From Saccoglossus kowalevskii (Eukaryota; Hemichordata; Enteropneusta; Harrimaniidae), in contig NW_003122911.1 of NCBI RefSeq assembly GCF_000003605.2, positions 49,018 through 103,682 on the forward strand: 54,665 nt of DNA, given 5' to 3'. The notes beneath the pieces were generated by a model, which did not search any database, was not told the origin of the DNA, and saw nothing but the letters and a program-made list of their open reading frames with translations. Below, piece by piece: positions 38,636-50,320 of this stretch (positions are counted from its first letter, which is position 1; every line of letters starts with the position of its first letter). Position numbers and translations under genes: made by a program.

Positions 38636-39631
38636 TTAGATGTATTTATCTTTAGGCACATTTAGATAGCCTAGTTCACATATTGCTTTATACTGGTCTG
38701 GAACCTCCATCAATGCATGCAAGGCAAATGCTGGCTCAGCATATTTCGATTTAGCGCACACTTTATGAAAATCAACAAACTGAAAATTGTCAAATTTCCG
38801 TTTTGGAAGCATGTCGTCATATTGCCGCATAGTACCCCAGGGGCCGTCGCCAACACCGACGAGTATGATGCTCAATGCATAGTTGGATGCTTCAACGATC
38901 GCCTCCACCGTTGATTTATCATTTTTCAGCTGTCCATCTGTGATTATCAAAAGTATGTGATACAAATTAGTGTTTCGGACATGCTCTATAGCTTTGTTTA
39001 TCACTGGCGCGAAACTGGTTGGTCCACTGAGTTTAATGTTTGGAACTATTTCATTGTAGCAGCGAAGAACTTCACCAAATCCTCGACACTGAGTCCAATC
39101 TTTTTTCACTGGGAAGATACTCACATTTTTACTTTCCGTATCTCCGAATCCATACACCGGAATCAGGTTATCGCTGTCAAATTTTTCCAAAGTTCCTCCG
39201 ATTATTGCAATAACTTTCTGATAAGGATTTACAATCTTATTTCCAGAGACATGATGAAGCGATTTATTTCCAAAGACCTTCCTCCCTTGCCATTCGTTGC
39301 TGGCGGTGAAATCAATCCCAACAATAAGATGACTAGTGTGAAGACCTGCTCGCTTTATTGCCGATGCGACGCCATCAAAACTTGAAAAGCGATCGGTGAA
39401 TGATGTAAAGTTCGTCACTTCGTCATGAGAAAAACCCAAGCAGGCAAAAAGACTTGTGTCTTGGAAGATAAGCTCCTGCTTAGACAACGAGGTGTCATCG
39501 TCAACCATGCTGTCTCCTTTCTCACGTTGCTCTTTTTGATACTGCAGGTACAGCATAATAAAAGTCATCCAGGCACATATGAATAATACAGTATCTAGTA
39601 TCATGTTAACATCAAGTATCAGCAACGTCAT
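38636..39631 (-). CDS. Membrane-anchored copine/RGLG-type von Willebrand A domain protein (331 aa)
   Basis: The coding region is one exon. An in-frame TAA directly precedes the ATG, fixing the start. A strong acceptor (tatttttcag, exon from 39646) shows that a non-coding 5' exon lies upstream. Residues about 11-30 form a hydrophobic segment followed by a basic stretch, a likely N-terminal signal anchor. Residues about 75-325 are a copine-type vWA domain: LIVGIDFTASNEW (102-114, MIDAS DxTxS), KLSGPTSFAPVI with Thr205, TDGQ with Asp232, then ILVGVGDGPWGTM and FDNFQFVDF. This pattern is shared by copines and plant RGLG E3 ligases, but there are no C2 domains and no RING finger. The MIDAS residues look intact, so metal-dependent binding is plausible. 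Its partners and function cannot be told from the sequence. It converges on SLC25A1. Confidence 0.88.
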   Translation of the reverse strand: MTLLILDVNMILDTVLFICAWMTFIMLYLQYQKEQREKGDSMVDDDTSLSKQELIFQDTSLFACLGFSHDEVTNFTSFTDRFSSFDGVASAIKRAGLHTSHLIVGIDFTASNEWQGRKVFGNKSLHHVSGNKIVNPYQKVIAIIGGTLEKFDSDNLIPVYGFGDTESKNVSIFPVKKDWTQCRGFGEVLRCYNEIVPNIKLSGPTSFAPVINKAIEHVRNTNLYHILLIITDGQLKNDKSTVEAIVEASNYALSIILVGVGDGPWGTMRQYDDMLPKRKFDNFQFVDFHKVCAKSKYAEPAFALHALMEVPDQYKAICELGYLNVPKDKYI

Positions 39632-40360
39632 TTAAATTGTATTATCCTGAAAAATATAGAAATAAATAAATAAATATAGGCCCAGAAAATAAATTGTATT
39701 TGAAGCATGCACATATTTATTAATTTTAAAATTGTTTCTTGTTTAACGTAAATCTTTTCTCCAAAATTCTATTTTGATTTGGTTTTGGCAGGATTTTAAT
39801 ATAATAATTTCACTTAAAATGAGAAGGCATCTTTTTTTGTCAGAATGTGAGTTTAATAACAGTATAATTCACAATACAACCATTTTTTTTAAAAAGAATT
39901 TTATTTGATAACTAACAAGTTACTATTTTGCAGCCTGTTATGTAATTTCAAGATAACCAAGTCTAATCAGATAATCACTCCAAAAATAAAGACAAAAATT
40001 TCCCTACCTAAAATTGTGTGAAATAACATACATTTTGTATGTTGTTTTTTTTTTTTAATTTGATGTTTCATTTTATTTCATTTTTATGTTTCATTTAAAT
40101 ATATAATTTTCTATTGGTTATATGTTTTTATGAATATTTTTAAAAATACTGTACTTTTCCCACTCATGTTCCTCCCTGGGTATAAGCCACCTTTTATTTT
40201 AATAATATGTTGAAGCAATCTCCGGATATATTACCACGTATTGAAAATAACGATGCACATTGTTAATTAAAATATGCGTGTAAAAATTGTGTTCCATTGC
40301 ATGGAAAATTGCAGATTTATATGGTGAAAGGTGACAATAGCTGACTTTGGCGTCCAAAGT

Positions 40361-40440
40361 GTTAACCAATCAACTCCAGCCATGGTCTTTGTTGGTGCTA
40401 TATAAAGCATGACTGTGTTGAGTTAATAGTGACTTCAATA
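40361..40440 (+). promoter_or_regulatory. Possible core promoter (CCAAT and TATA boxes)
   Basis: ccaat at about 40366 is followed 35 bp later by ctatataaag (40398-40407), a standard spacing for a TATA promoter with a start near 40430. No first exon could be recognised downstream, so this may be chance in AT-rich DNA. Confidence 0.2.
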
Positions 40441-41384
40441 GCTACCGGGGTAATGACATACATGTTGATAGTTATGTCACAGCCAGACAATGCTGCAATT
40501 TGAAAATTTTAATAAATTCTAATCAACATTTGAATGGTGTCGTCAAGAAACTTGTCTTGTCAATTTGTCAAGAATAATTGTGAACTGTGCAACTGAAATA
40601 CACTACCTACTTATTTTAAGAATAAACACATAACTTAATTCCCAAGCATTTCTTTCACCACTAGACCTCCTTGCCCAAATTTTCCTGCACTTTTCTTATA
40701 TTCTTCAATATTTCTGGAAATGAATTCTAATTTTGGAGCCAACAGATGAAATTTGAGTCAAATTTGAGTTTTTACTCAAAAAAATTGGATATTTTTGTCC
40801 CAATCTTCTAAAGGAGAGTGCAGACTATAAACTGGATTTTTTTGTGAATTTGTAATGAAAAAGAGAAAACTGCTGGTGAAAAGGTTAATCTGGTTCTCAC
40901 CTGGCTTTACCTTTTCTCAGACATCAATAATGTCAACGTTTTTTTTTTTAAATTTGCCCAAGTGGCTAGTATGAGACGTATTCAGACAGATCACAGTGCA
41001 CAAATAAGATCTATATGTTTTGAAACCTTTTAGCTTTTAAGCTAGCTGAAAGATAGTTTAAATATGTTGAATTATTGTTTAGACTGTGTTGGAGCTCGAT
41101 AACAATTCATCTTTGTCTGAAGAAGTTACATACACAACTCAACTAAATGAGTTCCACCAGATGTGGTACTAAAAGTCTGCCGTATTGACGTATGGTTCCA
41201 AATAAATTTCAGCTCCCTGTCAAAGAGCAAAGTGTTTTTCTTGCATTGATTGCTTTGAACATTTCAGTATATACTGTCATTACCTAACACTTCAGGTTTT
41301 GATATAATTTTTTTTACTTAAATATGTTTGTTCTCATAAGCACAATCCTGACATTAAATTCACTGATTCTTTACACACAAATAA

Positions 41385-41512
41385 TTTATTTTGACTGGAA
41401 TTTAATTTTCGCAGAAACAACATTTTCACTGAGTTGAATATAAAATACAGGGAAAAATGTATTTTCACTGGATTTAATTTTCATCGATTTTTCCCTTCAA
41501 GCAAAAATAAAC
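41385..41512. mobile_element. MITE family A remnant
   Basis: It contains aataatttattttgactgga, tgagttgaatataaaataca and tattttcactggatttaatt. Both terminal repeats are eroded. Confidence 0.5.
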
Positions 41513-41533
41513 AAGCAGCCAGTCGGCTGAGAT

Positions 41534-41961
41534 AGCTCCGCTGTTCGCAATGCACATTTCAATTAAAGAACAAAAGATATCATTAGAAAATGAACAATAT
41601 GTATAGTATCAAAGCAATGGGACTTGCTGTTTTCAACAAGAATTCAAAAATATCACTTTTTACCAAAAATTACAAAAATATTCACCAATATTTGAGAATT
41701 AAAGATATCATTACAAAATGAACAAATCTGAGAGAGGTCAACATGTAGTACATATATATGTAAAATCAAAGCAATTGGACTTGCGGTTTTTAACAAGAAG
41801 TCGAAAATATCACTTTTTACATATACACCAAGTATCAAAGCATTCAGGCTTGTAGTTTTCAAGAAGAAGTCGAAAAAGTAAAACATTGACACGGACGACA
41901 CACGACGACGGACAATCACTCATATGATAAGCTCCCTCTCAACAAAGTCGACAGCGGAGCT
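41534..41961. mobile_element. Interspersed element with short inverted ends and internal duplications
   Basis: agctccgctgt (41534-41544) and acagcggagct (41951-41961) are exact inverted repeats. Inside, a block containing aaagcaatgggacttgctgt is repeated two or three times in diverged form (41611, 41775, 41837). It sits directly beside the MITE remnant at 41385. Confidence 0.6.
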
Positions 41962-42100
41962 AAAAAGTTTCATGTTTAGAACTATAAGATAAGGATATAT
42001 GACCATCTTCTTGTTTTTCATTATGACAATTTGATATGCAAATTAGTCAAACACATGCAGGATTCCCCTATAGTCATATCCATGAGTGGCTGCATTTCAG

Positions 42101-42180
42101 GTGGCTATAGAAACGTATACCGACAGTGACTTCTTTGAAATAAATGATGCTTACTTTGGCAACTATTACTGGATTACATA
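42101..42180 (+). CDS. Orphan internal exon of an unidentified gene (80 nt)
   Basis: A good acceptor (tgcatttcag) and a perfect donor (GTAAGT) bracket 80 nt. Only one frame is open; the other two hit stops. It enters in phase 0 and leaves in phase 2, and encodes 26 residues, including ETYTDSDFFEINDAYFGNYY. The aromatic/acidic composition and non-repetitive codons look like real protein, unlike the surrounding AT-rich DNA. I could not find matching flanking exons in the window and do not recognise the family. The exon may belong to a gene with long introns, or be a retained relic. Confidence 0.4.
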
Positions 42181-42691
42181 GTAAGTTTTTTATTATGCTA
42201 TTACGGGCACAAAGCAAGCTTATTCTATCGCAGACACTTCCCTGTAAATTGGATTTCTAGGTATACTGACATATATTTCTAATTAGCAGTTCTTTATTGA
42301 AACACGCAGGGTTGTCTTCAATCATTTTAATTTTCAATCAATGTTTACGATGCCTATAATTTTCGCAATTCAGATTACACAATTTTAAGTGGTATGTGGC
42401 TAGCTTGTTCTGTTGACCGTTAAGAAAAGGAAAATATGTCATGCTTTTATAAGTATCCCTGTGTGGTAACATTTTATTGCATCTTTAGAAAATGAACATT
42501 TATATCAGTTAATTTTGTAGGCAATAAATATATAGGTAACAAAAAGTAATAATGTGTATGAATAAAATCCATCCCCTACAAACATTGTCATATTTTACTC
42601 TGCCAAATTAAATTACTGAGTAGTAACTTTGAAAGATTTGAATTTTATGCAAAAAAACTGTTCATCTTTTCATTAGGTTTTTCAGCCAGTT

Positions 42692-43198
42692 GCTATGGAT
42701 AGGGTTATGGTTGCTATGGCTGTGATCATGGTAACTGTGTTTGCGATCATGGCTGCTATGGCTGTGGTTAAGATTTCTATGGGTATGGTAACAGTTGCTA
42801 TGGCTGTGGTCAAGGTTGCTATGGCTGTGATCATGGTTGCTACGGCTGTGATCATGGTTGCTATGGCTGTGGTCATGGTTATTATGTCTGTGATCTTTGT
42901 TGCTATGGCTGTGATCATGGTTGTTATGGCTGTGATCATGGTTGTTATGGCTGTGATCATGGTTGCTATGGCTGTGGTAACAGTCGCTATGGCTGTGGTG
43001 AAAGTTGCTATGGCTGTGATCATGGTTGTTATGGCTGTGATCATGGTTGCTATGGCTGTGATCATGGTTGCTATAGCTGTGGTAACAGTTGCTATGGGCA
43101 TGGTAACAGTTGCTATGGCTGTGATCATGGTTGCTATGACTGTGGTAACAGTCGTTATGGGCATGGTAACAGTTGCTATGGCTGTGATCACAGTTGTT
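42692..43198. repeat. 21-bp minisatellite open in both strands
   Basis: The unit ggttgctatggctgtgatcat repeats about 24 times with variants (gtggtaacag replaces gtgatcatg in some). Because 21 is a multiple of three and the unit lacks stops, both strands stay open: MVAMAVI repeats on plus and MITAIAT repeats on minus. Neither is credible as a gene. Confidence 0.9.
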
Positions 43199-43268
43199 TA
43201 CTCACAAAAGTATTTTATAACATTCAAATAAAGTCCATCTTGTAAAGAATTTATTTATTTTTTATCAT

Positions 43269-43625
43269 CAGGGTTCATATACCTGAAATGAAATAAAATG
43301 CATTTTCCAGGAATTTTTATCAGTTTTTTATGAGTTTTTCAGACTATTTATCACAACTTTGGTCATTATCTGCATTTTCAATTTTTTGTTTGGCAACCTG
43401 AGAATTGTAGTGTTCCATAATAAAATAGCTGACTTTCTATGCTGATCATTCAAATAATCTACCAGTATATCTTAAATTTACATTTTAATGATGATTTCAA
43501 TAGACAACTTTACAAGTAAAGGATTTTTATGTCGATTGTTCATTTTCAAAGACTTTCCATGACTCAAAAGCATTTTTCCAGGACTTTCAGGGACATTTTG
43601 AAAATTCTGGGACTCTACAAACCTG
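43269..43625. mobile_element. hAT-like non-autonomous element
   Basis: It starts cagggttcatatacctgaaa and ends gactctacaaacctg, inverted CAGG-type ends. The interior has repeated ttttccaggaatttt / tttccaggactttcaggga phrases. No target duplication is clear. Confidence 0.5.
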
Positions 43626-43860
43626 ATCTTTGAATAAACATTATTTTTCTTGTATCAATTCCATCTCATCATACACCTTGTATTGCCCAGCTCGTGACGT
43701 TATGGGAAGTGCGCCCTCACATCAGGGCAATAATTTCCTGTATAACGCCTGACCCAGCTTTCATCAATCAAAACAAAATGCATCATTCTAAACTACGTCC
43801 AGTGTTTGAGGTCACGCCATGGTAAAACTGTAATTACACCCATAAGGTATATGATAAAAC

Positions 43861-43974
43861 CTTTATGAACTGGATACAGCTTTTGTGGCCTGAGGTCGTG
43901 TGGCAAAAGCCCCTGAGGTTGCGAGGACATGTACGGTAAGCTGTATGACCGAGGGTGGTATCCAGTCCATAAAG
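43861..43974. mobile_element. Short palindromic MITE
   Basis: ctttatgaactggatac at 43861 pairs with gtatccagtccataaag ending 43974, with one or two mismatches. The 114-bp element also pairs internally (agct...agct around gtacggtaagctgtatgacc). Confidence 0.65.
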
Positions 43975-44544
43975 ATATTATTAAATAATATAATAGTTGT
44001 TTTCACTCAATAATATACTTTAATATGCATCATTAACAGTAATTTACTGTTATCATATCTACCCATGGGAAGTGATGATTTTCCTAATGAGTACAAGATT
44101 CCCCTAGAGTATTAGTTCTCACTCATTAATTTAACTTTTTTACCACCATTGCCAATTAACCTAATGTAACCTTCCACAAAATAATTCAATAAGATCTTAT
44201 CAGTATTATTTTTTCCCCTATTACAATTTTTCCTACAGGTATTACCATATTTGCTCTATTTGAAGCACATCTCTATTAGAAGCGCATAAAACCAAAATTT
44301 GCATTTTTTGTATACTGAATTATTAAAATATTACTTATTTTGACCATAGAAACATTTCTGTAATTAACATTCACTTATGACACAACATGAAAACGTAAAA
44401 AAATACTTATTGACAGACCAGCAAGCAATTAATTTTGGTCCTCAGTCTGTCTGTCCATCCATTCGTCTGTTCGTGTCGTGATCCTTTTTTTTTCAGACAT
44501 GCATAGATTGTTTAAACTTGATATAAAAACAATGCATGCATATA

Positions 44545-45239
44545 CAGTGACTCCTCGCTAAATTGTGGTGTCGGGATCCAAGTAAAACGAAGACTTATCA
44601 AGGGTCGCGAATTACCGAGGGGCGTTAATGCATTAAAAATGGATAAAATCATATACTAGTATACACATATGGGTTTATTTATAATACATTTTCTTTATTG
44701 AAAAGCATCACAGCCTATCAGGTTTATCGATGTCATCATTGTCGCATAATTTTGCACATTTTCTGTTATTTCCGCCTCTTGGTCAACTTCAAAAGCAAAA
44801 TTTTCTCATCTTTTCTTCATTTTTTACCCATTCACGAATAGTGGACTCACCTTTCTCGACACAGTCAATCGCTGCAAGTTTTTTTACCTATAGACAGACT
44901 GGGGAGCTTTCACTTAAACATGCTGCTCAGTTGAGAAGTAGAGATCAGAGTGATGGATTCAACTCATTGTAGCAAGTTTTATAGAGCTATATCACTGGGG
45001 GACTAGCCAAGAAGTACGAAAAGTTGCGACTTGACACCCTCGTTAACACCTCAAGTCAGGCCGCCATTGTATCTCAGTAATAGACAGACAGTAAATGTTA
45101 AGTTGTCTCCTCCATTCCTTTAACATACACGATACAACTACAAAAAACTGTTGGCAAAACACAATCAAATTTTTGGGAGCCACCCACGACTTAGCCGAAA
45201 TCGCAACTTACTGAAGCATGTCTTCGTTAGGGGTCACTG
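44545..45239. mobile_element. ~695-bp pogo/Tigger-like non-autonomous transposon
   Basis: The ends cagtgactcctcgctaa (44545) and ttaggggtcactg (ends 45239) are inverted repeats of the CAGTG type and are flanked by TA on both sides. No DDE transposase reading frame survives, so it appears to be a deletion derivative of a Tc1/mariner-pogo element. Confidence 0.7.
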
Positions 45240-48200
45240 TATTAACAACAGATAAACTACATTTTAAATGGTTTAGTCGATTTTGTGTTGTCTAGAAATA
45301 AATAGTTAACCTGTACCCTGCTGGCTACTTCGTGATTGACTGAATGACGATAATGTACAATCTCACAAATCAGCATTGACATCTTATATCTGCCACAAAA
45401 ACAAATACCTACTCATCATAGCATGTCACTTTGTGTGAGAATATGGAATTAATCAGATTCAGAAATGACCTATGACCTTTCTTGGACTGTCAAAACTGAC
45501 ATTAATTATGATCAATATTCCTGAAATATTGAACACTGTAGTCCAATTAAAATACTTCAATCAAATTGGGTCATTATTGATTGAATGTTTGTATTACTAT
45601 TTTAACATTTTCATATAAAATACAAAAATATACTAAATATTTAATCTTTACTAATATTGTATAATTTTGTCTTCATCGTAGATATTGATAAAAACCTTTA
45701 AAATGTCTGCATCCTTTTATCTAAACTAAATTGAAAAGGGTAGATAATGTGAAAATATTTGTATCAATATTTTAGCAAGATATAAATTAATCAAACTATG
45801 AATAATTTTGCTCCAAAAATAATAACAATTGTCGGATAACATTTTAACAGTTATTGCTCTTTCAATTAATAATAATAATTATATCCTGTGTTTGTTTGTT
45901 TTTTTATTGGAACTATCACATTCACCAACGAGTTTTTTGATCAGAGGTGTTTATTTGTCATGTGTCTCTCATTTTTTTTATTTAAAATCTGTTTATTAAC
46001 AACATTGCAAAAACGTTGAAACATGTACAAGTTTCAAACATACATTCCATGGTCTAGAATTAATAAAACTAACAAGGACAACTGTAAGACAGGTGATGTA
46101 TGATGATATATTACATTCAATTAGTTACCTAGCAACAGTCTCTTCAATGAACTTTGGTTGTTAGAAGTGAGTAATCAAGGAAAATCTAATAGCAAGGCAA
46201 TAATTGACTTCCTTTGACGCCATTAATAAATGTACAACTAAAGATTGTACATGGTTATTTAGAATTGATGAAAGTGTTTATCTTTGATGGATTATAGGAA
46301 AAGATCATTTATTGGTTGCGTAATTCATGTTGGGGAAGTTTTGGCTAAGTCCCCCAGCTTGAAATGCTGAATTTAAAAGGTTAAACGTTTCTGCACTTTA
46401 AATATAAGCAAATTAAAGTCAATTGAATTTTAGGAGTGTATAACAATTAATGCATGTGGAGAGAAATCAGTCTAGTCTATTATGTGGCAAATACAATGTA
46501 AATATGGTAGTGCATTTTAATAATGTCTAGTTAATATAACAAAAATCGGTCTCACATGTTTGAATGAGTTTGCATAAATTTGCATAAAATATGCAGTTAC
46601 GTATGCAAGTAATGTTCAAATAATTAATTGGTTGATTGAAAAAATGTAGTCTTGTAGCACTAGTGAACAAAATTAGTCAAAGTGAGTCATAGAAATTAAT
46701 TAGTGCACGAAAAGTCCTGTGATCTGTTATGCAGTTTGATTGAAATTCAAGTCAAGCCAAGCCAAACGCTCATATGATGACAAATAATGTTTTTTAGGAC
46801 TTTTCACTTATTTTTTAATCTACGTCTTTCTTGCTGGGAAATGACCAAACAAATTATGCACAGAATCGAAATTTATAACCCCACCTAAAACTAACACAAA
46901 TCAATCTTGTCTTTATGTCAGATTTCTTTTAAATTATTGAATACATCTCTTATATAAGACAGGGCACATGTATATTTAATAACAAAATGGCCACACTCAT
47001 AATCATGAAAAATGCTATAATACAAGTTTTACCTAATTTTGAAAGATATTATGATATTGAAACTTCCAACAGGAAAGAAATATACACTTATATTGGTAGG
47101 GGTGAACCAATCAGTGAGCCAGCAGAAACAACCACTGGGCAATACTTCCACATTAGGACACTGCACGTATTCTCATCATTGTTCTCTCCAGGATTTTATT
47201 AACAAGGGGCAATAAGAAGAAAGTACATTTGATGATTGTGGTATAAGAAACAAAATAATGCGTACAGGTTTTCTTTAGAAAAAGTAAGCTACTTTTCTAA
47301 TTATTTCAGTTTTGGCAATTACTTTTTATTAATTCTAATTCGGGTGGGCAATTACTTTTTATTAATTCTAATTCGGGTGGGCAATTACTTTTTATTAATT
47401 CTAATTCGGGTGAACAGAAATTAAAATAATTAATTGTTACTTACCACAAAGAGGCACTCCTACAATGCAAGAGGGCAATGCACCCTTAGTTGTTACCTTA
47501 TAAAATTATTATACAGTGTACACAACTGACAGGATGTTTAATCAAAGAAACTGAGAATATGTCATCAGCTGTGGGCCTATTAAAGTTGCGCCAAGAGAAT
47601 ACAAAGTGATGACCTGCACCTTGCCTCTCTACAAATTTTAATTCGAACTACATTAATATATAATTACACATACCCAAATGTCATGTTTGTCGTCATCTAT
47701 CGGCAATGTGTTAGAATTCATTGATTTGCCGTGAAGTGCAATAGACCATGAATTATAAATCAGTCTGGGACAGAATTATACTTCATTATCATACCGATTT
47801 ATTTCAAAATTCAGATTTATTCATTTATTGAGTTTAGTTACATAGTCTTTCAAAATATTTCCTTTCCCTTAAAATTTACCTTGGGCAAGTTTACCATTCA
47901 ATGAAAATGCAAACCCTATGTTGTATATGATATGCAATTCATACAGACGTTGTTTTCATTTTGCATATCACTTAAAATTATCAACACATTGCCGCAGAAA
48001 GCCTCTACGGATAGCTGAGAGGAAATGAGAAAAACAACGTCAGGTGATGTATTTAAAGACACAATGACAGCATATACCGGGGGTATGTGACCGGGGGTAT
48101 GTGACATGCACATTATAAGTTGAAGATATGTAAGAGCTAAGTGAGCAATAAAAACAGGAAGGAAGGAACTGCACTGTTTACATTCTCTGTGTAATTTGTT

Positions 48201-49720
48201 ACTTGTTAAGATTTTCTTATTTTTCTAGATTTTGCAAGCAATGGACGATTGATTAGTAAGTGCCTTATTAAGGATGCATCCATTTGGTTGAATTAACAAT
48301 AAATAATGTTGCTTTTACCGACGAGCACAATCTTATTAAAACGCACTGTATTGTACAAGCATTTTTAAATTTTACCTGTTATCCGCTCACTTACAACTGA
48401 TAATGCAACTCTAATAGGATTGTATTTGTGTGATTGCTTCTGAGTAAATTTTACTACTCAAACGCTTTACTTCTAGAATATATCGGCATCATAGACAAAA
48501 CGTAGTGCACACATGGCATGACGCTTTGTTGTTTGAAACAGGCATTCTGAGTGGTTGTTCAAAATTATGAAATTTTAACGCAATCAACCCCCTACACAAG
48601 TCGGTCAGAAATGTAAAAACAGCAGTATATAAACGTAAACAAAGAAAAGTGACAAATTATACTCAAAATTCAAAACAATTAGACTTTAATTTTAATCTAA
48701 TTACACATACCAGTAGTTGCAGGCTGGTGACCTACCGGTACTTTGTGTAGAAAATTCCTAATTCTCATTATTGTCAATGTCAGAAAAAGAAATTTGAGGG
48801 CACAAAACAAAGTATCCTATTAAATAAATAAATTTATATAATTTTTAAATACATTTACGGTCAATAATATGAAATAATAGGGGTTGGTAGAAAGAAGGAA
48901 ACAATTTGCATACTGACACTGAAAGAACAAAAATTCACAAAAAATAAAAATGTACACAGAGAGAAAAACAATTGCACTGCACTGTCACTCTTCCAGAACC
49001 CTCCCCCCCCCATGATTTCAAATGGTTAACCCTTTAGCATTTTTGAACATTTTTATAACCACACCACGATCTGAATAAACATTGACAAATTATCCTTAAC
49101 CTCAGTGGATGTTGAATTATGGGTAATATCATGTCGGTATCTAGGGAAATCAAAATCCTCCCACCACACACACTTAGTGCTAGAAGTCAATTCACTAAAT
49201 ACATACATCATTACACTGACACCTTTGAGAACTCGCTATTTACAAAATAAGATATGGTATGAACCGAACTACTTTTCACACACAAAATGGACAAACCATT
49301 GGTTAAAATTCTCATCACATTTCATATTTTGTTCAATGATAACTTCATATGGTTGACATGAGTTATTAGGAAATTCAAGTGATTAATAATTTTTTTTGTC
49401 ATAAAATATTGCTTCAACATGATTTTCTATGGAAACAGTTCCAAAAATGTTATTTTTTTATGGAGATTTATATAAAGCATTGACCTTGAAACCTTTACAT
49501 CATAGTTTCTGTGCTTTTCCCTCAATCATGACCCATTCACACAGAACATCCCTACGTGTAGATCTCACCAACTTTATTCAGACCATTTCAGACTCAGTGT
49601 CCATTGAGTATACAAGTTGCAACAGTTTGGTATCAGTGTATATTCAGTGTGTAAATAAATAATTTGTGTTCCATATTTTTCTTGCTACTATTTTCTCATG
49701 ATTCAAACATTGTAGACTTT
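45240..49720. other. AT-rich non-coding stretch
   Basis: No exon could be supported. A 72-codon frame at 46987-47202 starts with a good ATG context but resembles nothing known. A 33-bp tandem repeat is listed separately. Confidence 0.4.
47314..47412. repeat. 33-bp tandem repeat, three identical units
   Basis: The unit starts ggcaattactttttattaat and ends ctaattcgggtg. All three copies match exactly, which suggests recent expansion (or an assembly effect). Confidence 0.9.
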
Positions 49721-49721
49721 A

Positions 49722-50320
49722 TTAGGTATAGAGATACACTACACAGATCATCAATGACCAAACTAAGATTAAGTGCACATGTTTTACAAATTGAAATGGG
49801 CAGATACCATAAAATTAATATTACCGAAAAAAGCTGTCCTGTATGCGATACAAATGATATTGAAGATGAAGAGCACTTTCTGTTAAAATGTCATTTATAC
49901 AAAAGTGAAAGACAGATCCATCTCAACACAATTAGACAGTGTTCTGAAGGCAACACTGATACAAGCTTTATCAACATACTAGGCACAAGGAATACTGTCA
50001 TGCTAAAATGTCTAGCAAAATACATATACGAATGTTTCAACCTAAGAGAAACCAATTAAAAAAAAAACAGCTGCCTCACAGATATCTATTAGTAATCCCA
50101 ACATTTACTTTATTAATTTGCATTTCTAACCCACTTTTTGGCAAGTTTGTTGTTGTAGTTTTGTTTAGTTTATTTTATTTTTTTTATACTAATGTATCTT
50201 CTTTTTTATTCTGAATGTTTCTAACATGGAATGACAACCATGCTTTATTGTACTTAGATCTACATGTATGTCCATTTTTAGGATACGACTTCAATAAAGA
50301 CTATTACTTACTGACTTACA
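49722..50320 (+). mobile_element. 3' end of a LINE retrotransposon (reverse-transcriptase C-terminal zinc region)
   Basis: The frame ending at 50059 encodes SSMTKLRLSAHVLQIEMGRY, then CPVCDTNDIEDEEHFLLKCH and a basic tail. This is the conserved C.C...EDEEHF...C region found at the C terminus of many LINE ORF2 proteins. The reverse-transcriptase core is absent upstream, a typical 5' truncation. The 3' end has ttcaataaagactattactt at about 50290. Confidence 0.75.

Noticed and set aside
38957-39385. 142-aa plus-strand frame
   Set aside because: It is an antisense shadow of the vWA coding exon.
42695-43231. 178-aa and 169-aa frames on opposite strands
   Set aside because: Both are products of a stop-free 21-bp tandem repeat, with no homology and no splice context.
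46987-47202. 72-codon plus-strand frame with a good start context
   Set aside because: Composition is unremarkable, there is no recognised motif and no splice or poly(A) support; likely chance.
48228-48256. Short segment between cttatttttctag and gtaagt
   Set aside because: It has splice-like borders, but joining it in phase to the orphan exon at 42101 creates an immediate stop, and 29 nt is too short to judge.
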